NCBI GenBank assembly: GCA_916610825.1
Contig: OU744446.1
Location: 26,922,445-26,986,444 of the forward strand
Reading direction: 5' to 3'
Length of the DNA: 64,000 nucleotides
Origin: Haliclystus octoradiatus
Lineage: Eukaryota > Cnidaria > Staurozoa > Stauromedusae > Haliclystidae
This document shows, one piece after another, positions 1 through 12,250 of this stretch (within the stretch, counting starts at the first letter, position 1; every line of letters starts with the position of its first letter). The position numbers were made by a program, and so were the translations under genes. The notes beneath the pieces were generated by a model that was given only the letters and a program-made list of their open reading frames with translations, did no database searches and had not been told where the DNA came from.

Positions 1-165
1 AAACTTTACAAGTTGTTCCTGATTTTACTTGATTTCACCAATATCATCATGGTTTGATTTGTTTGAAAAAGAAGTGAAGTCCGAGAAACCGCGTTGCATG
101 TGACAAGCTAGAGGATTGGAACCAAGTTTGGGAGACAGTTGCTCCTGCTCTATTTAGCAACTTGT
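1..165 (+). repeat. Dispersed repeat, copy A
   Basis: This stretch matches 34835-35000 in inverted orientation, and its last 60 bases also match 36700-36760. All three copies can be read as a short peptide containing W(N/D)QVWE followed by a small hydrophobic run, so the repeat may derive from a coding segment. The copy runs off the left edge of the window, so its full length is unknown. The family is not recognised. Confidence 0.6.
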
Positions 166-840
166 ATATCCAAACACCCAGAAATCACATATGATGATAT
201 TTTGTTTCGATCGAGGTTCAGAATGTCAGTGTAAATGAAATACAGAAATATAAGCCGTTGATTTGATGTTGTCAAAATGTTCAGCTAGATTCGAAATGTT
301 TCTTCTTTGCAAGAAATATCGCATTCATAGATTTGTAAACAAAAAAACAGTATCAAATGTGCACAATTATCTACATTATGCTTTCTTTCAACAAAGTGCT
401 TTATTATCCAGATTACATCTTTTGTTAACGTTCTTAGCAAATCACAAAACACTTCTTTGTAGTTTTTTTGCCATCGAAACATTCCTCGTGATATATTCCA
501 GTTACCAGATTTCATGGCGCTATGAAAATTCAAAATCGATTTGATGATGTCACAACTGGTGTTTGAAAATGAGGTTTTGAAAAAAATGTATTTTTTCCAA
601 AACAAATATCGCCGGTCAATAATGCCCCTTTAAGACGTTTGACAAATACGTAGATGAAACTTCTCACATTTCAATTTTGACTTCGGACCGCCTTCTTGGA
701 ATTTACGATGACGTAAATGTGGGTAACATATTTTAGGGTGGTAGCTACTGCAATGCCCATCCTTTTTACCTGAAAAACCGTGTTAACATATGCCGTTCAA
801 TAGGTCAGGTGATATGCCTGTATGATTCGCATTAGAACCG
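166..840. other. No gene seen
   Basis: AT-rich sequence with short, mutually overlapping open frames on both strands (for example 263-544 plus and 285-605 minus) that lack recognisable motifs. I see no RNA gene or repeat. Confidence 0.5.
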
Positions 841-841
841 A

Positions 842-1063
842 TTAATATTGTAGACAATGTTGAAATGTTGCCGTTGTTGTTTGAGTCGGTGTAGGGGTGT
901 CATTTATGATCAATTCATTTTGGTTTTCGTCTTGACAGCCGACATTCCAGATGGAATTTGAGCCATTTAAAGGGGCAAAATTGACCGGCGACCGCTGCGA
1001 GCACAAGTTGAATTTATGCTTAGCGTAATTCAACCGTCTCGCTTTGAAACAATTGTTATACGC
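842..1063 (-). other. Coding-like segment, unidentified
   Basis: A minus-strand open stretch whose composition is more protein-like than its neighbours: charged and Cys-containing in its first half, then a Thr/Pro/Gln-rich tail near the end. It lies just downstream of the open frame at 1160-1479 on the same strand, so both could be pieces of one decayed gene or element. No domain is recognised and no clear splice sites were found. Confidence 0.25.
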
Positions 1064-1159
1064 AGGCCTAACTTGTAATAAAATTCATGTCAACAATGAA
1101 CATTGTGTTATAACAATAAGCGTGCACGTGATCCTAAGTGCGAAGCGCCTGCCGGTCAT

Positions 1160-1479
1160 ATTTGCTCCTTTAACACCGATTGGTCATGATCACCAAGTTC
1201 ATTGTTTGATACGAAGTTTGAATTGGGCGTATAAACCACCGCACCATCCGTTGAATTTAAATGTTGATCAATTTCGCGCAATAAATTACTTTCCGATAAT
1301 GGAATATCAATAATTTTGCTGGACATCAATACTAGTAGATCGACAATCAAATCTTTTTTTGGCCATTTGATACCTATGACTCCGTTGTGAGATTTGACAT
1401 AACAAGAAATAACGACCTTGAGATGATCTCCAGCCAACTCCGCTATCTCAATGTCTGTGGAGCTAGACGCATATTCGTC
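1160..1479 (-). other. Coding-like open frame abutting the satellite element
   Basis: About 105 minus-strand codons with a protein-like composition (alternating hydrophobic and charged residues, including IKWPKKDLIVDLL). The first few codons as read lie inside the inverted-repeat end of the satellite element that starts at 1451, so the upstream part of any gene was displaced or replaced by that element. No family is recognised. It may be an exon remnant or part of another transposon. Confidence 0.3.
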
Positions 1480-1895
1480 TGGACGAATATTCAAATAGAC
1501 CTATATTGGAACGCGTTAAATAACGCTTCGCACAGATGCTGTGAGCATACCAGACATGCTAATGGAAGATTTACGAAGTTAAGGAACCATATAAACTGCA
1601 AAAAATATATAATAAAGTCGATAAAAGCAATATGAATTATTGTAAAGAAAATAAATTATCAAAACATATAAAATCGCACCAAAAGATTGAATTTCTCATT
1701 TGACCGCAGATAATCGCATGACTGATCAAATTAATCACGGGTGTTTAGACAAAGACATGGATTAACAGTGTCTCGTATTGGAAATTCAAACAGACTCATA
1801 TTCAAATTATCACAGGTTTGATCTAAAACTTTGATCAAATATTCAAATTAACAGTGTTGATCGTATGGAATATAAAAACAGACGCATATTAAAAT
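1451..1895 (+). repeat. Left terminal inverted repeat of the satellite element
   Basis: Matches the reverse complement of 9040-9480. Near its outer end it holds a short palindrome (ATATTCGTC, two bases, GACGAATAT). Its inner 100 bases are an inverted satellite monomer. A weakly conserved open frame can be read in both arms, but this follows from the sequence identity and is not evidence of coding. Confidence 0.75.
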
Positions 1896-2688
1896 TATCG
1901 GCTTCCCCTCTCCTCTGTATGTAATCCCTGTCATTTATATTATAACATTGATTCTTCCCTATTTAACGAAATCATATACAATATTTAAAGACGAAGCAGA
2001 GAAACAAAAGCGATCCAGGGAGATAGAGTCCCTTGCTGAAACAGAGCGATTAAGGAGGAATTTCCAGTCACCAAACGGAGATTTCTTGTCTGTTTACTAT
2101 TTCCTAACGAAGCTCTAGCACGTAATTGGCAAGCGAATAAAATTGCACATACAAATTCACCTGGACCGAAATATCAGGAGGTTACGCATGGAAACAGGAA
2201 GTTAAAGAAACATCCGTTGATTATGTAACACATCCTCCAACATGCAGTGATTTACTGCTCAGTAATATGAATGATGCTTACAATATCATCACAACTGTCC
2301 CTGCATTATCTATTTTTTCCAATCCAATTAAAATTCTAAATGAAAATATGAACGAAACTGTTATTTCTGAAAAAACAGTTGGCTTTGGAAAAATCCTAAA
2401 TTACATTCATTATATTCATGGCTATTAAGGCTATCAATTATTTCAATTCTCTTCTTTATTAAAAAATATTGCTCACAACAAAGACTACTTCAAATAACCA
2501 CGTAGTGTCAAAGGCAAAGTTGTATAACTATAAAAAGGTCAAATATAAATGAACACTCAAATTATTTTTTTTACCAATTTCCTCCTATTGATGAATCAGC
2601 TCAAGCACAACCAGCATCAAAACCAGTAAAAATCCAAATCAAAATGTACAACAGAACAACAATGTCCAAAGTTTTAGATCCCACCCGT
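1896..2688. other. Unique core with decayed coding-like scraps
   Basis: This is the only non-repeated part of the satellite element. Plus-strand segments have protein-like composition, including two hydrophobic stretches that could be membrane helices, each followed by basic or charged sequence. Whatever it encoded is broken in several places and I do not recognise it; a membrane protein, possibly of a virus-like element, is one reading. I treat it as a fossil and do not reconstruct it. Confidence 0.3.
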
Positions 2689-5600
2689 GATAATTTGAGT
2701 AAGCGTCTGTATTTATATTCCATACGAAACAGTGTTAATTTGAATATTCGTCCGAAGTTTTAGATCAAACCCGTGATCATTTGAATGAGCGTCTGTTTTA
2801 ATATTCCATACGAAACACTGTTAATTTGTATATTCATCCAAAGTTTTAGATCAAACCCGTGATCATTTGAATAAGCGTCTGTTTTTATATTCCATACGAA
2901 ACACTAATTTGAATATTCGTCCAAAGTTTTAGATCAAACCCGTGATAATTTGAATATGCGTCTGTTTTTTATTCCATACGAAACACTGTTAATTTGTATA
3001 TTCGTCCAAAGTTTTAGATCAAACCCGTGATAATTTGAATATGCGTTTGTTTTTTATTCCATACGAAAAAAATTAATTTGAATATTCGTCCAAAGTTATA
3101 GATCAAACCCATGATAATTTGAATCCGTCCAAAGTTTTAGATCAACACCCGTGATAATTTGAATATGCGTCTGTTTTAATATTCAATACGAAGCACTGTT
3201 AATTTGAACATTCGTCCAAAGTTTAAATCACACCCGTGATAAATTGAATAAGCGTCTTTTTTATATTCCATACGAAACACTGTTAATTTGAATATTCGTT
3301 CAAAGTTTAAGATCAAACCCGTGATAATTTGAATATGCGTCTATTTTTATATTCAATACGAAGCACTGTTAATTTGAACATTCGTCCAAAGTTAAAATCA
3401 CACCCGTGATAATTTGAATAAGCGTCTTTTTTTATATTCAATACGAAGCACTGTTAATTTGAACATTCGTCCAAAGTTCAAATCACACCCGTGATAATTT
3501 GAATATGCGTCTGTTTTTATATTCAATACGAAGCACTGTTAATTTGAACATTCGTGCAAAGTTTAAATCACACCCGTGATAATTTGAATAAGCGTCTGTT
3601 TTTATATTCCATACGAAACACTGTTAATTTGAACATTCGTCCAAAGTTCAAATCACACCCGTGATAATTTGAATATGCGTCTGTTTTATATTCAATACGA
3701 AGCACTGTTAATTTGAACATTCGTGCAAAGTTTAAATCACACCCGTGATAATTTGAATATGCGTCTGTTTTTATATTCAATACGAAGCACTGTTAATTTG
3801 AACATTCGTACAAAGTTTTAGATCAAACTCGCGATAATTTGAATATGAGTCTGTTTTTATATTCCATACGAAGCACTGTTAATTTGAATATTCGTCCAAA
3901 GTTTAAATCACACCCGTGATAATTTGAATATGCGTCTGTTTATATATTCAATACGAAGCACTGTTAATTTGAACATTCGTCCAAAGTTTAAATCACACCC
4001 GTGATAATTTGAATAAGCGTCTTTTTTATATTCAATACGAAACATTGTTAATTTGAATATCCGTCCAAAGTTTTAGATCAAACCCGTGATCATTTGAATA
4101 TGCGTCTGTTTTTTATTCCATACGAAACCTATCAATTTGAATATTCGTCCAAAGTTTAGATCAAACCCGTGATAATTTGAATATGCGTCTGTTTTTATAT
4201 TCAATACGAAGCACTGTTAATTTGAACATTTGTGCAAAGTTCAAATCACACCCGTGATAATTTGAATAATCGTCTGTTTTTATATTCAATACGAAGCACT
4301 GTTAATTTGAACATTCGTACAAAGTTTTAGATCAAACTCGCGATAATTTGAATATGAGTCTGTTTTTATATTCCATACGAAGCACTGTTAATTTGAATAT
4401 TCGTCCAAAGTTTAAATCACACCCGTGATAATTTGAATAAGCGTCTTTTTTATATTCAATACGAAGCACTGTTAATTTGAACATTCGTCCAAAGTTTAAA
4501 TCACACCCGTGATAATTTGAATAAGCGTCTTTTTTATATTCAATACGAAACATTGTTAATTTGAATATCCGTCCAAAGTTTTAGATCAAACCCGTGATCA
4601 TTTGAATATGCGTCTGTTTTTTATTCCATACGAAACCTATCAATTTGAATATTCGTCCAAAGTTTAGATCAAACCCGTGATAATTTGAATATGCGTCTGT
4701 TTTTATATTCAATACGAAGCACTGTTAATTTGAACATTTGTGCAAAGTTCAAATCACACCCGTGATAATTTGAATAATCGTCTGTTTTTATATTCAATAC
4801 GAAGCACTGTTAATTTGAACATTCGTACAAAGTTTTAGATCAAACTCGCGATAATTTGAATATGAGTCTGTTTTTATATTCCATACGAAGCACTGTTAAT
4901 TTGAATATTCGTCCAAAGTTTAAATCACACCCGTGATAATTTGAATAAGCGTCTTTTTTATATTCAATACGAAGCACTGTTAATTTGAACATTCGTCCAA
5001 AGTTTAAATCACACCCGTGATAATTTGAATAAGCGTCTTTTTTATATTCAATACGAAACATTGTTAATTTGAATATCCGTCCAAAGTTTTAGATCAAACC
5101 CGTGATCATTTGAATATGCGTCTGTTTTTTATTCCATACGAAACCTATCAATTTGAATATTCGTCCAAAGTTTTAGATCAAACTCGCGATAATTTGAATA
5201 TGAGTCTGTTTTTATATTCCATACGAAGCACTGTTAATTTGAATATTCGTCCAAAGTTTAAATCACACCCGTGATAATTTGAATAAGCGTCTTTTTTATA
5301 TTCAATACGAAGCACTGTTAATTTGAACATTCGTCCAAAGTTTAAATCACACCCGTGATAATTTGAATAAGCGTCTTTTTTATATTCAATACGAAACATT
5401 GTTAATTTGAACATTCGTCCAAAGTATAACTCACACCCGTGATAATTTGAATATGCGTCTGTTTTTTATTCCTTACGAAACCTATTAATTTGAATATTCG
5501 TCCAAAGTTTAGATCAAACCCGTGATAATTTGAATAAGCGTCTGTTTTTATATTCCATACGAAACATTGTTAATTTGAATATCCGTCCAAAGTTTCAGAT

Positions 5601-8600
5601 CAAACCCGTGATCATTTGAATATGCGTCTGTTTTTTATTCCATACGAAACATATCAATTTGAATATTCGTCCAAAGTTTAGATCAAACCCGTGATTATTT
5701 GAATAAGCGTCTGTTTTTATATTCCATACGAAACATTGTTAATTTGAACATTCGTCCAAAGTTCAAATCACACCCGTGATAATTTGAATATGCGTCTGTT
5801 TTTATATTCAATACGAAGCACTGTTAATTTGAACATTCGTGCAAAGTTTAAATCACACCCGTGATAATTTGAATAAGCGTCTGTTTTTATATTCCATACG
5901 AAACACTGTTAATTTGAACATTCGTCCAAAGTTCAAATCACACCCGTGATAATTTGAATATGCGTCTGTTTAATATTCAATACGAAGCACTGTTAATTTG
6001 AACATTCGTGCAAAGTTTAAATCACACCCGTGATAATTTGAATATGCGTCTGTTTTTATATTCAATACGAAGCACTGTTAATTTGAACATTCGTACAAAG
6101 TTTTAGATCAAACTCGCGATAATTTGAATATGAGTCTGTTTTTATATTCCATACGAAGCACTGTTAATTTGAATATTCGTCCAAAGTTTAAATCACACCC
6201 GTGATAATTTGAATAAGCGTCTTTTTTATATTCAATACGAAGCACTGTTAATTTGAACATTCGTCCAAAGTATAAATCACACCCGTGATAATTTGAATAT
6301 GCGTCTGTTTATATATTCAATACGAAGCACTGTTAATTTGAACATTCGTCCAAAGTTTAAATCACACCCGTGATAATTTGAATAAGCGTCTTTTTTATAT
6401 TCAATACGAAACATTGTTAATTTGAATATCCGTCCAAAGTTTTAGATCAAACCCGTGATCATTTGAATATGCGTCTGTTTTTTATTCCATACGAAACATA
6501 TCAATTTGAATATTCGTCCAAAGTTTAGATCAAACCCGTGATAATTTGAATATGCGTCTGTTTTATTGACACCTGTTTCTATATTCCATACGAAGCACTG
6601 TTAATTTGAACATTCGTCCAAAGTTTAAATCACACCCGTGATAATTTGAATATGCGTCTGTTTTTTATTCCTTACGAAACCTATTAATTTGAATATTCGT
6701 CCAAAGTTTAGATCAAACCCGTGATAATTTGAATAAGCGTCTGTTTTTATATTCCATACGAAACATTGTTAATTTGAATATCCGTCCAAAGTTTCAGATC
6801 AAACCCGTGATCATTTGAATATGCGTCTGTTTTTTATTCCATACGAAACATATCAATTTGAATATTCGTCCAAAGTTTAGATCAAACCCGTGATAATTTG
6901 AATATGCGTCTGTTTATATATTCAATACGAAGCACTGTTAATTTGAACATTCGTCCAAAGTTTAAATCACACCCGTGATAACTTGAATAAGCGTCCTTTT
7001 TATATTCAATACGAAACATTGTTAATTTGAATATCCGTCCAAAGTTTTAGATCAAACCCGTGATCATTTGAATATGCGTCTATTTTTTATTCCATAAGAA
7101 ACCTATCAATTTGAATATTCGTCCAAAGTTTAGATCAAACCCGTGATAATTTGAATAAGCGTCTGTTTTTATATTCCATACGAAACATTGTTAATTTGAA
7201 TATCCGTCCAAAGTTTCAGATCAAACCCGTGATCATTTGAATATGCGTCTGTTTTTATATTCCATACGAAGCACTGTTAATTTGAATATTCGTCCAAAAT
7301 TTAAATCACACCCGTGATAATTTGAATATGCGTCTGTTTATATATTCAATACGAAGCACTGTTAATTTGAACATTCGTCCAAAGTTTAAATCACACCCGT
7401 GATAATTTGAATAAGCGTCTTTTTTATATTCAATACGAAGCACTGTTAATTTGAACATTCGTGCAAAGTTTAAATCACACCCGTGATAATTTGAATAAGC
7501 GTCTGTTTTTATATTCCATACGAAACACTGTTAATTTGAACATTCGTCCAAAGTTCAAATCACACCTGTGATAATTTGAATATGCGTCTGTTTTTATATT
7601 CAATACGAAGCACTGTTAATTTGAACATTCGTGCAAAGTTTAAATCACACCCGTGATAATTTGAATATGCGTCTGTTTTTATATTCAATACGAAGCACTG
7701 TTAATTTGAACATTCGTACAAAGTTTTAGATCAAACTCGCGATAATTTGAATATGAGTCTGTTTTTATATTCCATACGAAGCACTGTTAATTTGAATATT
7801 CGTCCAAAGTTTAAATCACACCCGTGATAATTTGAATAAGCGTCTTTTTTATATTCAATACGAAGCACTGTTAATTTGAACATTCGTCCAAAGTTTAAAT
7901 CACACCCGTGATAATTTGAATATGCGTCTGTTTATATATTCAATACGAAGCACTGTTAATTTGAACATTCGTCCAAAGTTTAAATCACACCCGTGATAAT
8001 TTGAATAAGCGTCTTTTTTATATTCAATACGAAACATTGTTAATTTGAATATCCGTCCAAAGTTTTAGATCAAACCCGTGATCATTTGAATATGCGTCTG
8101 TTTTTTATTCCATACGAAACCTATCAATTTGAATATTCGTCCAAAGTTTAGATCAAACCCGTGATCATTTGAATATGCGTCTGTTTTTTATTCCATACGA
8201 AACCTATCAATTTGAATATTCGTCCAAAGTTTAGATCAAACCCGTGATAATTTGAATATGCGTCTGTTTTATTGACACCTGTTTCTATATTCCATACGAA
8301 GCACTGTTAATTTGAACATTCGTCCAAAGTTTAAATCACACCCGTGATAATTTGAATATGCGTCTGTTTTTTATTCCTTACGAAACCTATTAATTTGAAT
8401 ATTCGTCCAAAGTTTAGATCAAACCCGTGATAATTTGAATAAGCGTCTGTTTTTATATTCCATACGAAACATTGTTAATTTGAATATCCGTCCAAAGTTT
8501 CAGATCAAACCCGTGATCATTTGAATATGCGTCTGTTTTTTATTCCATACGAAACATATCAATTTGAATATTCGTCCAAAGTTTAGATCAAACCCGTGAT

Positions 8601-9130
8601 AATTTGAATATGCGTCTGTTTTATTGACACCTGTTTCTATATTCCATACGAAGCACTGTTAATTTGAACATTCGTCGAAAGTATAAATCACACCCGTGAT
8701 AATTTGAATATGCGTCTGTTTTTATATTCAATACGAAGCACTGTTAATTTGAACATTCGTCCAAAGTTTAAATCACACCCGTGATAATTTGAATATGCGT
8801 CTGTTTATATATTCAATACGAAGCACTGTTAATTTGAACATTCGTCCAAAGTTTAAATCACACCCGTGATAATTTGAATAAGCGTCCTTTTTATATTCAA
8901 TACGAAACATTGTTAATTTGAATATCCGTCCAAAGTTTTAGATCAAACCCGTGATCATTTGAATATGCGTCTATTTTTTATTCCATAAGAAACCTATCAA
9001 TTTGAATATTCGTCCAAAGTTTAGATCAAACCCGTGATAATTTGAATATGCGTCTGTTTTTTATTCCATACCAAACTCTGTTAATTTGAATGTTCGTCCA
9101 AAGTTTTAGATCAAATTCGCGATAATTTGA
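2689..9130 (+). repeat. Tandem satellite array, 84-85 bp monomer
   Basis: About 75 head-to-tail monomers of 84-85 bp. Each monomer is two related halves. The first begins AATTTGAATATGCGTCTG and runs to about 45 bases; the second begins AATTTGAACATTCGTCC and runs to about 40 bases. This implies an ancestral unit of about 42 bp that was doubled. Variants (ATTCCATACG or ATTCAATACG; AGATCAAACCCGTGAT or AAATCACACCCGTGAT) recur in ordered blocks, the mark of unequal exchange or segmental amplification. Minus-strand open frames of 70-78 codons inside the array are by-products of 84 bp units. Confidence 0.95.
4141..5156 (+). repeat. Higher-order repeat, two copies of a 508 bp block
   Basis: Bases 4141-4648 recur as 4649-5156 with essentially no differences visible, a period of six monomers. 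Part of the same block recurs again from about 5170. A second marker, an ATTGACACCTGTTTC insertion variant, sits at 6564, 8271 and 8623, showing other block duplications of about 1.7 kb and 0.35 kb. These recent multi-monomer copies show that the array is still being homogenised, or was until lately. Confidence 0.85.
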
Positions 9131-9480
9131 ATATGAGTCTGTTTGATTTTCCAATACGAAACACTGTTAATCCATGTCTTTGTCTAAACACCCGTGATTA
9201 ATTTGATCAGTCATGCGTTTATCTGCGGTCAAATGAGTAATTCAATTTTTGGTGCGATTTTATATGTTTTGATAATTTATTTTCTTTACAAAAATTCATA
9301 TTGCTTTTATCGACTTTATTATATATTTGTTGTAGTTTATATGGTTCCTTAACCTCGTCAATCTTCCATTAGTATAACTGTTATACTCACAGCATTTGTG
9401 CGAAGCGTTATTTAGCGCGCTCCAATACAGGTCTATTTGAATATTCGTCCAGACGAATATGCGTCTAACTTCACAGACAT
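9040..9480 (-). repeat. Right terminal inverted repeat of the satellite element
   Basis: Inverted counterpart of 1451-1895. It joins the array on its inner side and ends at CACAGACAT. The two arms differ by scattered substitutions and small indels, so the structure is not very recent even though parts of the array are nearly identical. Confidence 0.75.
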
Positions 9481-10822
9481 GCTGTCTCATCCCAGAAAGA
9501 CATTGTAAGAATATTAAATGAAATTTAGACAGTAGTATATCTCTTTCATGCCTTTATAATTCAATATTTGCCATAGAAGAGGAACAGCGACAGCGTAAAA
9601 CAGTTTGATTTACAAAATGTTACCAACACTAAAATTAATAATTATATATAATAATAATATATGGCGAAAGAGTCAAAGAATACACATTCTTTACTGTTAC
9701 TCAAGTTTCACACTTTTCACAGCGATCTTCAGACAGATTTTTTACTCGATGAAAAATCTACATGATATCTACGTTCTATGATAAACTCTCCGTAATGCTG
9801 CTTTCTATTGTTTAATTAATACAATGCTATTGTTATTGCTATTGTTGATACAAGTGGTAGAAAAATGTGATGGTTTCCTTTATTCTCAGTAACTGATTAT
9901 TTGTTATGTTTTTAATTAATTAAAATTGGACAAGTAATATTTATTTTTGTGACGACATTTAGATATTAAATCAGATTTTTTGTTTAGTATTGGTTCTTTT
10001 GCGCATATAATATGATATTTTTCTAAGAGGCATAAATGGCATTTTTTTAATTTTAATTAAGGAAAAAAAAACACGTCCGCTCGTGCCATATCATTTGACC
10101 GTTGCCAAGGAATGTCTTCGTTTGTCTAGACATGACTGAAAATCAAATGGTACAAATGTTCTTTGTTTTGTTGTTGAACATCGACAGGGTGCCAAACGAT
10201 CGAACATTTGAAAAAATCAACAAACATTGCTTTCGTTTCATTGAGATAGCTGCTATACTTGGTAGCAAAACCCTGTTACTAAGTTTGCTGTCAATGCTTG
10301 CAGAAAATTCAAAGTCCGAAAATTTGTGTTAGAAATAATATATACGATAAGATTCAAATGTTGTTCTCGGCAACGCATCTAGATACAATTTTAGCAGTTC
10401 ATTAGAGAAAGCGAAACAATGCAACGATTGCCGTCATTGTTTTGTAGTTGATATTTTTTTCTTATTAAAACTTACAAAAATTTAAATGCATATAGAGATA
10501 CACAGAAAAATCTGCTATAACTTCCAAAACTTTTTATATGATATCCATGTGGTTAACATAAATATCTGCTTGTACAAGGTGCAATCCGCTACTAGGCAAC
10601 AACCATCACAGAGCAGAGGCGAGAATAACATGAGACGCCATGGTCTCCATCCTTTCTCTGCTTCCACACGGTCGAAAACAAATTTGTACGACGAACATTA
10701 GAAAGAGAAAACCAGCCAAACGAACAAACATGGCACAACACATTCATGTTCGGTGGATGTTCTATGAAAATGTGTCCGTCCGTTTGGCCCTAGTTTAAGA
10801 GCAAGCAGATCGGGAAACTTAC
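9481..10822. other. No gene seen
   Basis: AT-rich. Small open frames at 10102-10332 and 10486-10701 (plus) have no recognisable motif. Further exons of the minus-strand PAN gene would be expected in this direction, but I could not identify one. Confidence 0.4.
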
Positions 10823-11185
10823 CGGAGTAATGAAAACAGTATCTATTTCTTCATCTTCTACCATCAGCTCGTTCAATCCATTATTACTATAAAGTTTACA
10901 GTTTTTACCTCCGCTGTTGAGTTTAGCATAGGTGATGGCTTTGCAAAATGTTGTATTCTTACAGCGGTGTATGCAAGCATAAACAGTTCTCACTTTTATA
11001 TGCTGCATGAATGTAACCGAGGTGGAAATAGTTTTGCTATCAAAATATCTTCCTTTGTAATTGTCAGCAATGATAGAGGCACCATAACAGACTGATTCGC
11101 ATCGAATAATTCTATCAAACACAAGAAAAAAAAAGACGGGAATGAGATCAATCATAAGTCCGATAAAAGTCTTGTGTACGAGCAT
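10823..11185 (-). CDS. First coding exon of a secreted PAN/Apple-domain-like protein
   Basis: Reads from a Met followed by a strongly hydrophobic leader (residues about 10-24, ending VFFFLVFDRIIRC), as expected of a signal peptide for secretion. Residues 30-121 hold a cysteine pattern typical of the PAN/Apple fold: ACIHRCKNTTFCKAITY, then a Lys/Gly loop and CKLYS. PAN domains bind proteins or carbohydrates in extracellular proteins. The exon ends in phase 0 at a strong donor, GTAAGT, on the minus strand (10822-10817). The open frame extends 30 codons upstream of the chosen Met, but the leader supports the start at 11185. Downstream exons were not found, so the full protein is unknown. The PAN assignment is by motif only. 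Confidence 0.6.
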
Positions 11186-11189
11186 TCTT

Positions 11190-12250
11190 TCAAATGGTGA
11201 ATCCAAATTCATGTAAAATTCAAGCAATATCTGTTTACGGCCAGAGTCAAATGAAAATGTATCTCCACTTTTCACATTTACATAAAGTCTACAGTACTAC
11301 AGGTGGCAATACATCTGCGCAGGAAAAATTCCGTTCTGGACGAGAATTGTTTACCTGTTTTGAGAGTTCTGATTCTCAAAATAAGTAAATTGTCACATTT
11401 CAAGACTACTTAGTAAATTTTTTTGTCAAGAACATTAACTATCTGAAAACAAGACTTTTTTTACTAAGTTAGTACTATTACTCCTATTTTGAGACTGACA
11501 AAATCAAACAAGATTGCATAGAATATTTTAGCCAATCTAAAGTAGACTATCTTCGGTTATATAGCAGAGATACAAAAAATTATACATTTTTTTAAACTTA
11601 AAACTGGCGTAGAACTGCTATATTTTCAGTAAGAATTGAAGGATTTATGTGGACATTATTTTAGGTCATTGTGGAAAACTTCAAATTCACTACAGAAAAA
11701 CAGCTGTGCAAAGAAAATAAGACATCTCTTAAAAGGATTGAAAATGTCTTTTATGTTCAACTTGTTAACACTACCCTTCCCCCATTGGGTATTATAATTT
11801 ACAGTAAGATAAGCAAGACATAAGGATTTCTAGAAGTAGAGAAGAATATTGTAACCTGTGGAATTGCAAAAATATAGACTTTATTGGTTTGTGATCAGTT
11901 AAAAAAGAGTCCATTATGCTATAGTATAAAACATAAAGAAACCATACCTATTTTCAATGTTACATATTTTACATTGAGATTTTTTTAATTAATTGAGATG
12001 TACCCATGTAGTTTGTAAATGTAGGATTCCCTAGGAAATAGAATGATTTCCTTGTTCTGTCTCTTTTGGAATATGCAACTCATTCCAGAAAGAGGATCAC
12101 GCACGCGCATAAACTCACCCATCATATTTGATTGACTGTTTTGCTTGACCGGTTACTTTCAGCGGTTTTCTGTTTATACTAGACATATACGTGAAGAATC
12201 TAATTATTCTTTGAGTATCAGGCTATAAATGTCTTCACAATTTCGATGGA
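11190..12250. other. No gene seen
   Basis: AT-rich upstream region of the PAN-like gene. Its promoter would lie at the left end of this stretch, but I could not pick a TATA box or other site with confidence. No repeat or RNA gene is seen. Confidence 0.4.

Larger units (their letters stand above)
1451..9480. mobile_element. 8 kb inverted-repeat element carrying a satellite array
   Basis: Bases 1451-1895 and 9040-9480 are inverted copies of one another, roughly 90% alike by eye and ending at the shared outer sequence ATGTCTGTG. Between them lie about 800 bases of unique sequence and a 6.4 kb tandem array. The inner part of each inverted arm already contains array monomers, in opposite orientation in the two arms. 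This is the layout of a terminal-inverted-repeat DNA element in which an internal tandem repeat has expanded on one side. I could not find a target-site duplication, and no transposase is visible, so the superfamily is unknown. A large palindromic rearrangement is the alternative. Confidence 0.6.

Noticed and set aside
3568-5414. Minus-strand open frames of 70-78 codons with a 28-residue repeat in the satellite array
   Set aside because: They occur only where neighbouring monomers happen to be 84 bp (a multiple of three) and end where a monomer of another length intervenes. There is no start context, no domain and no continuation outside the array.
1387-9490. Similar open frames in the two inverted arms (1387-1635 plus and 9296-9490 minus)
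   Set aside because: The similarity follows from the arms being copies of one another. The frames contain many rare-looking residue runs and no known motif, so conservation of coding is not shown.
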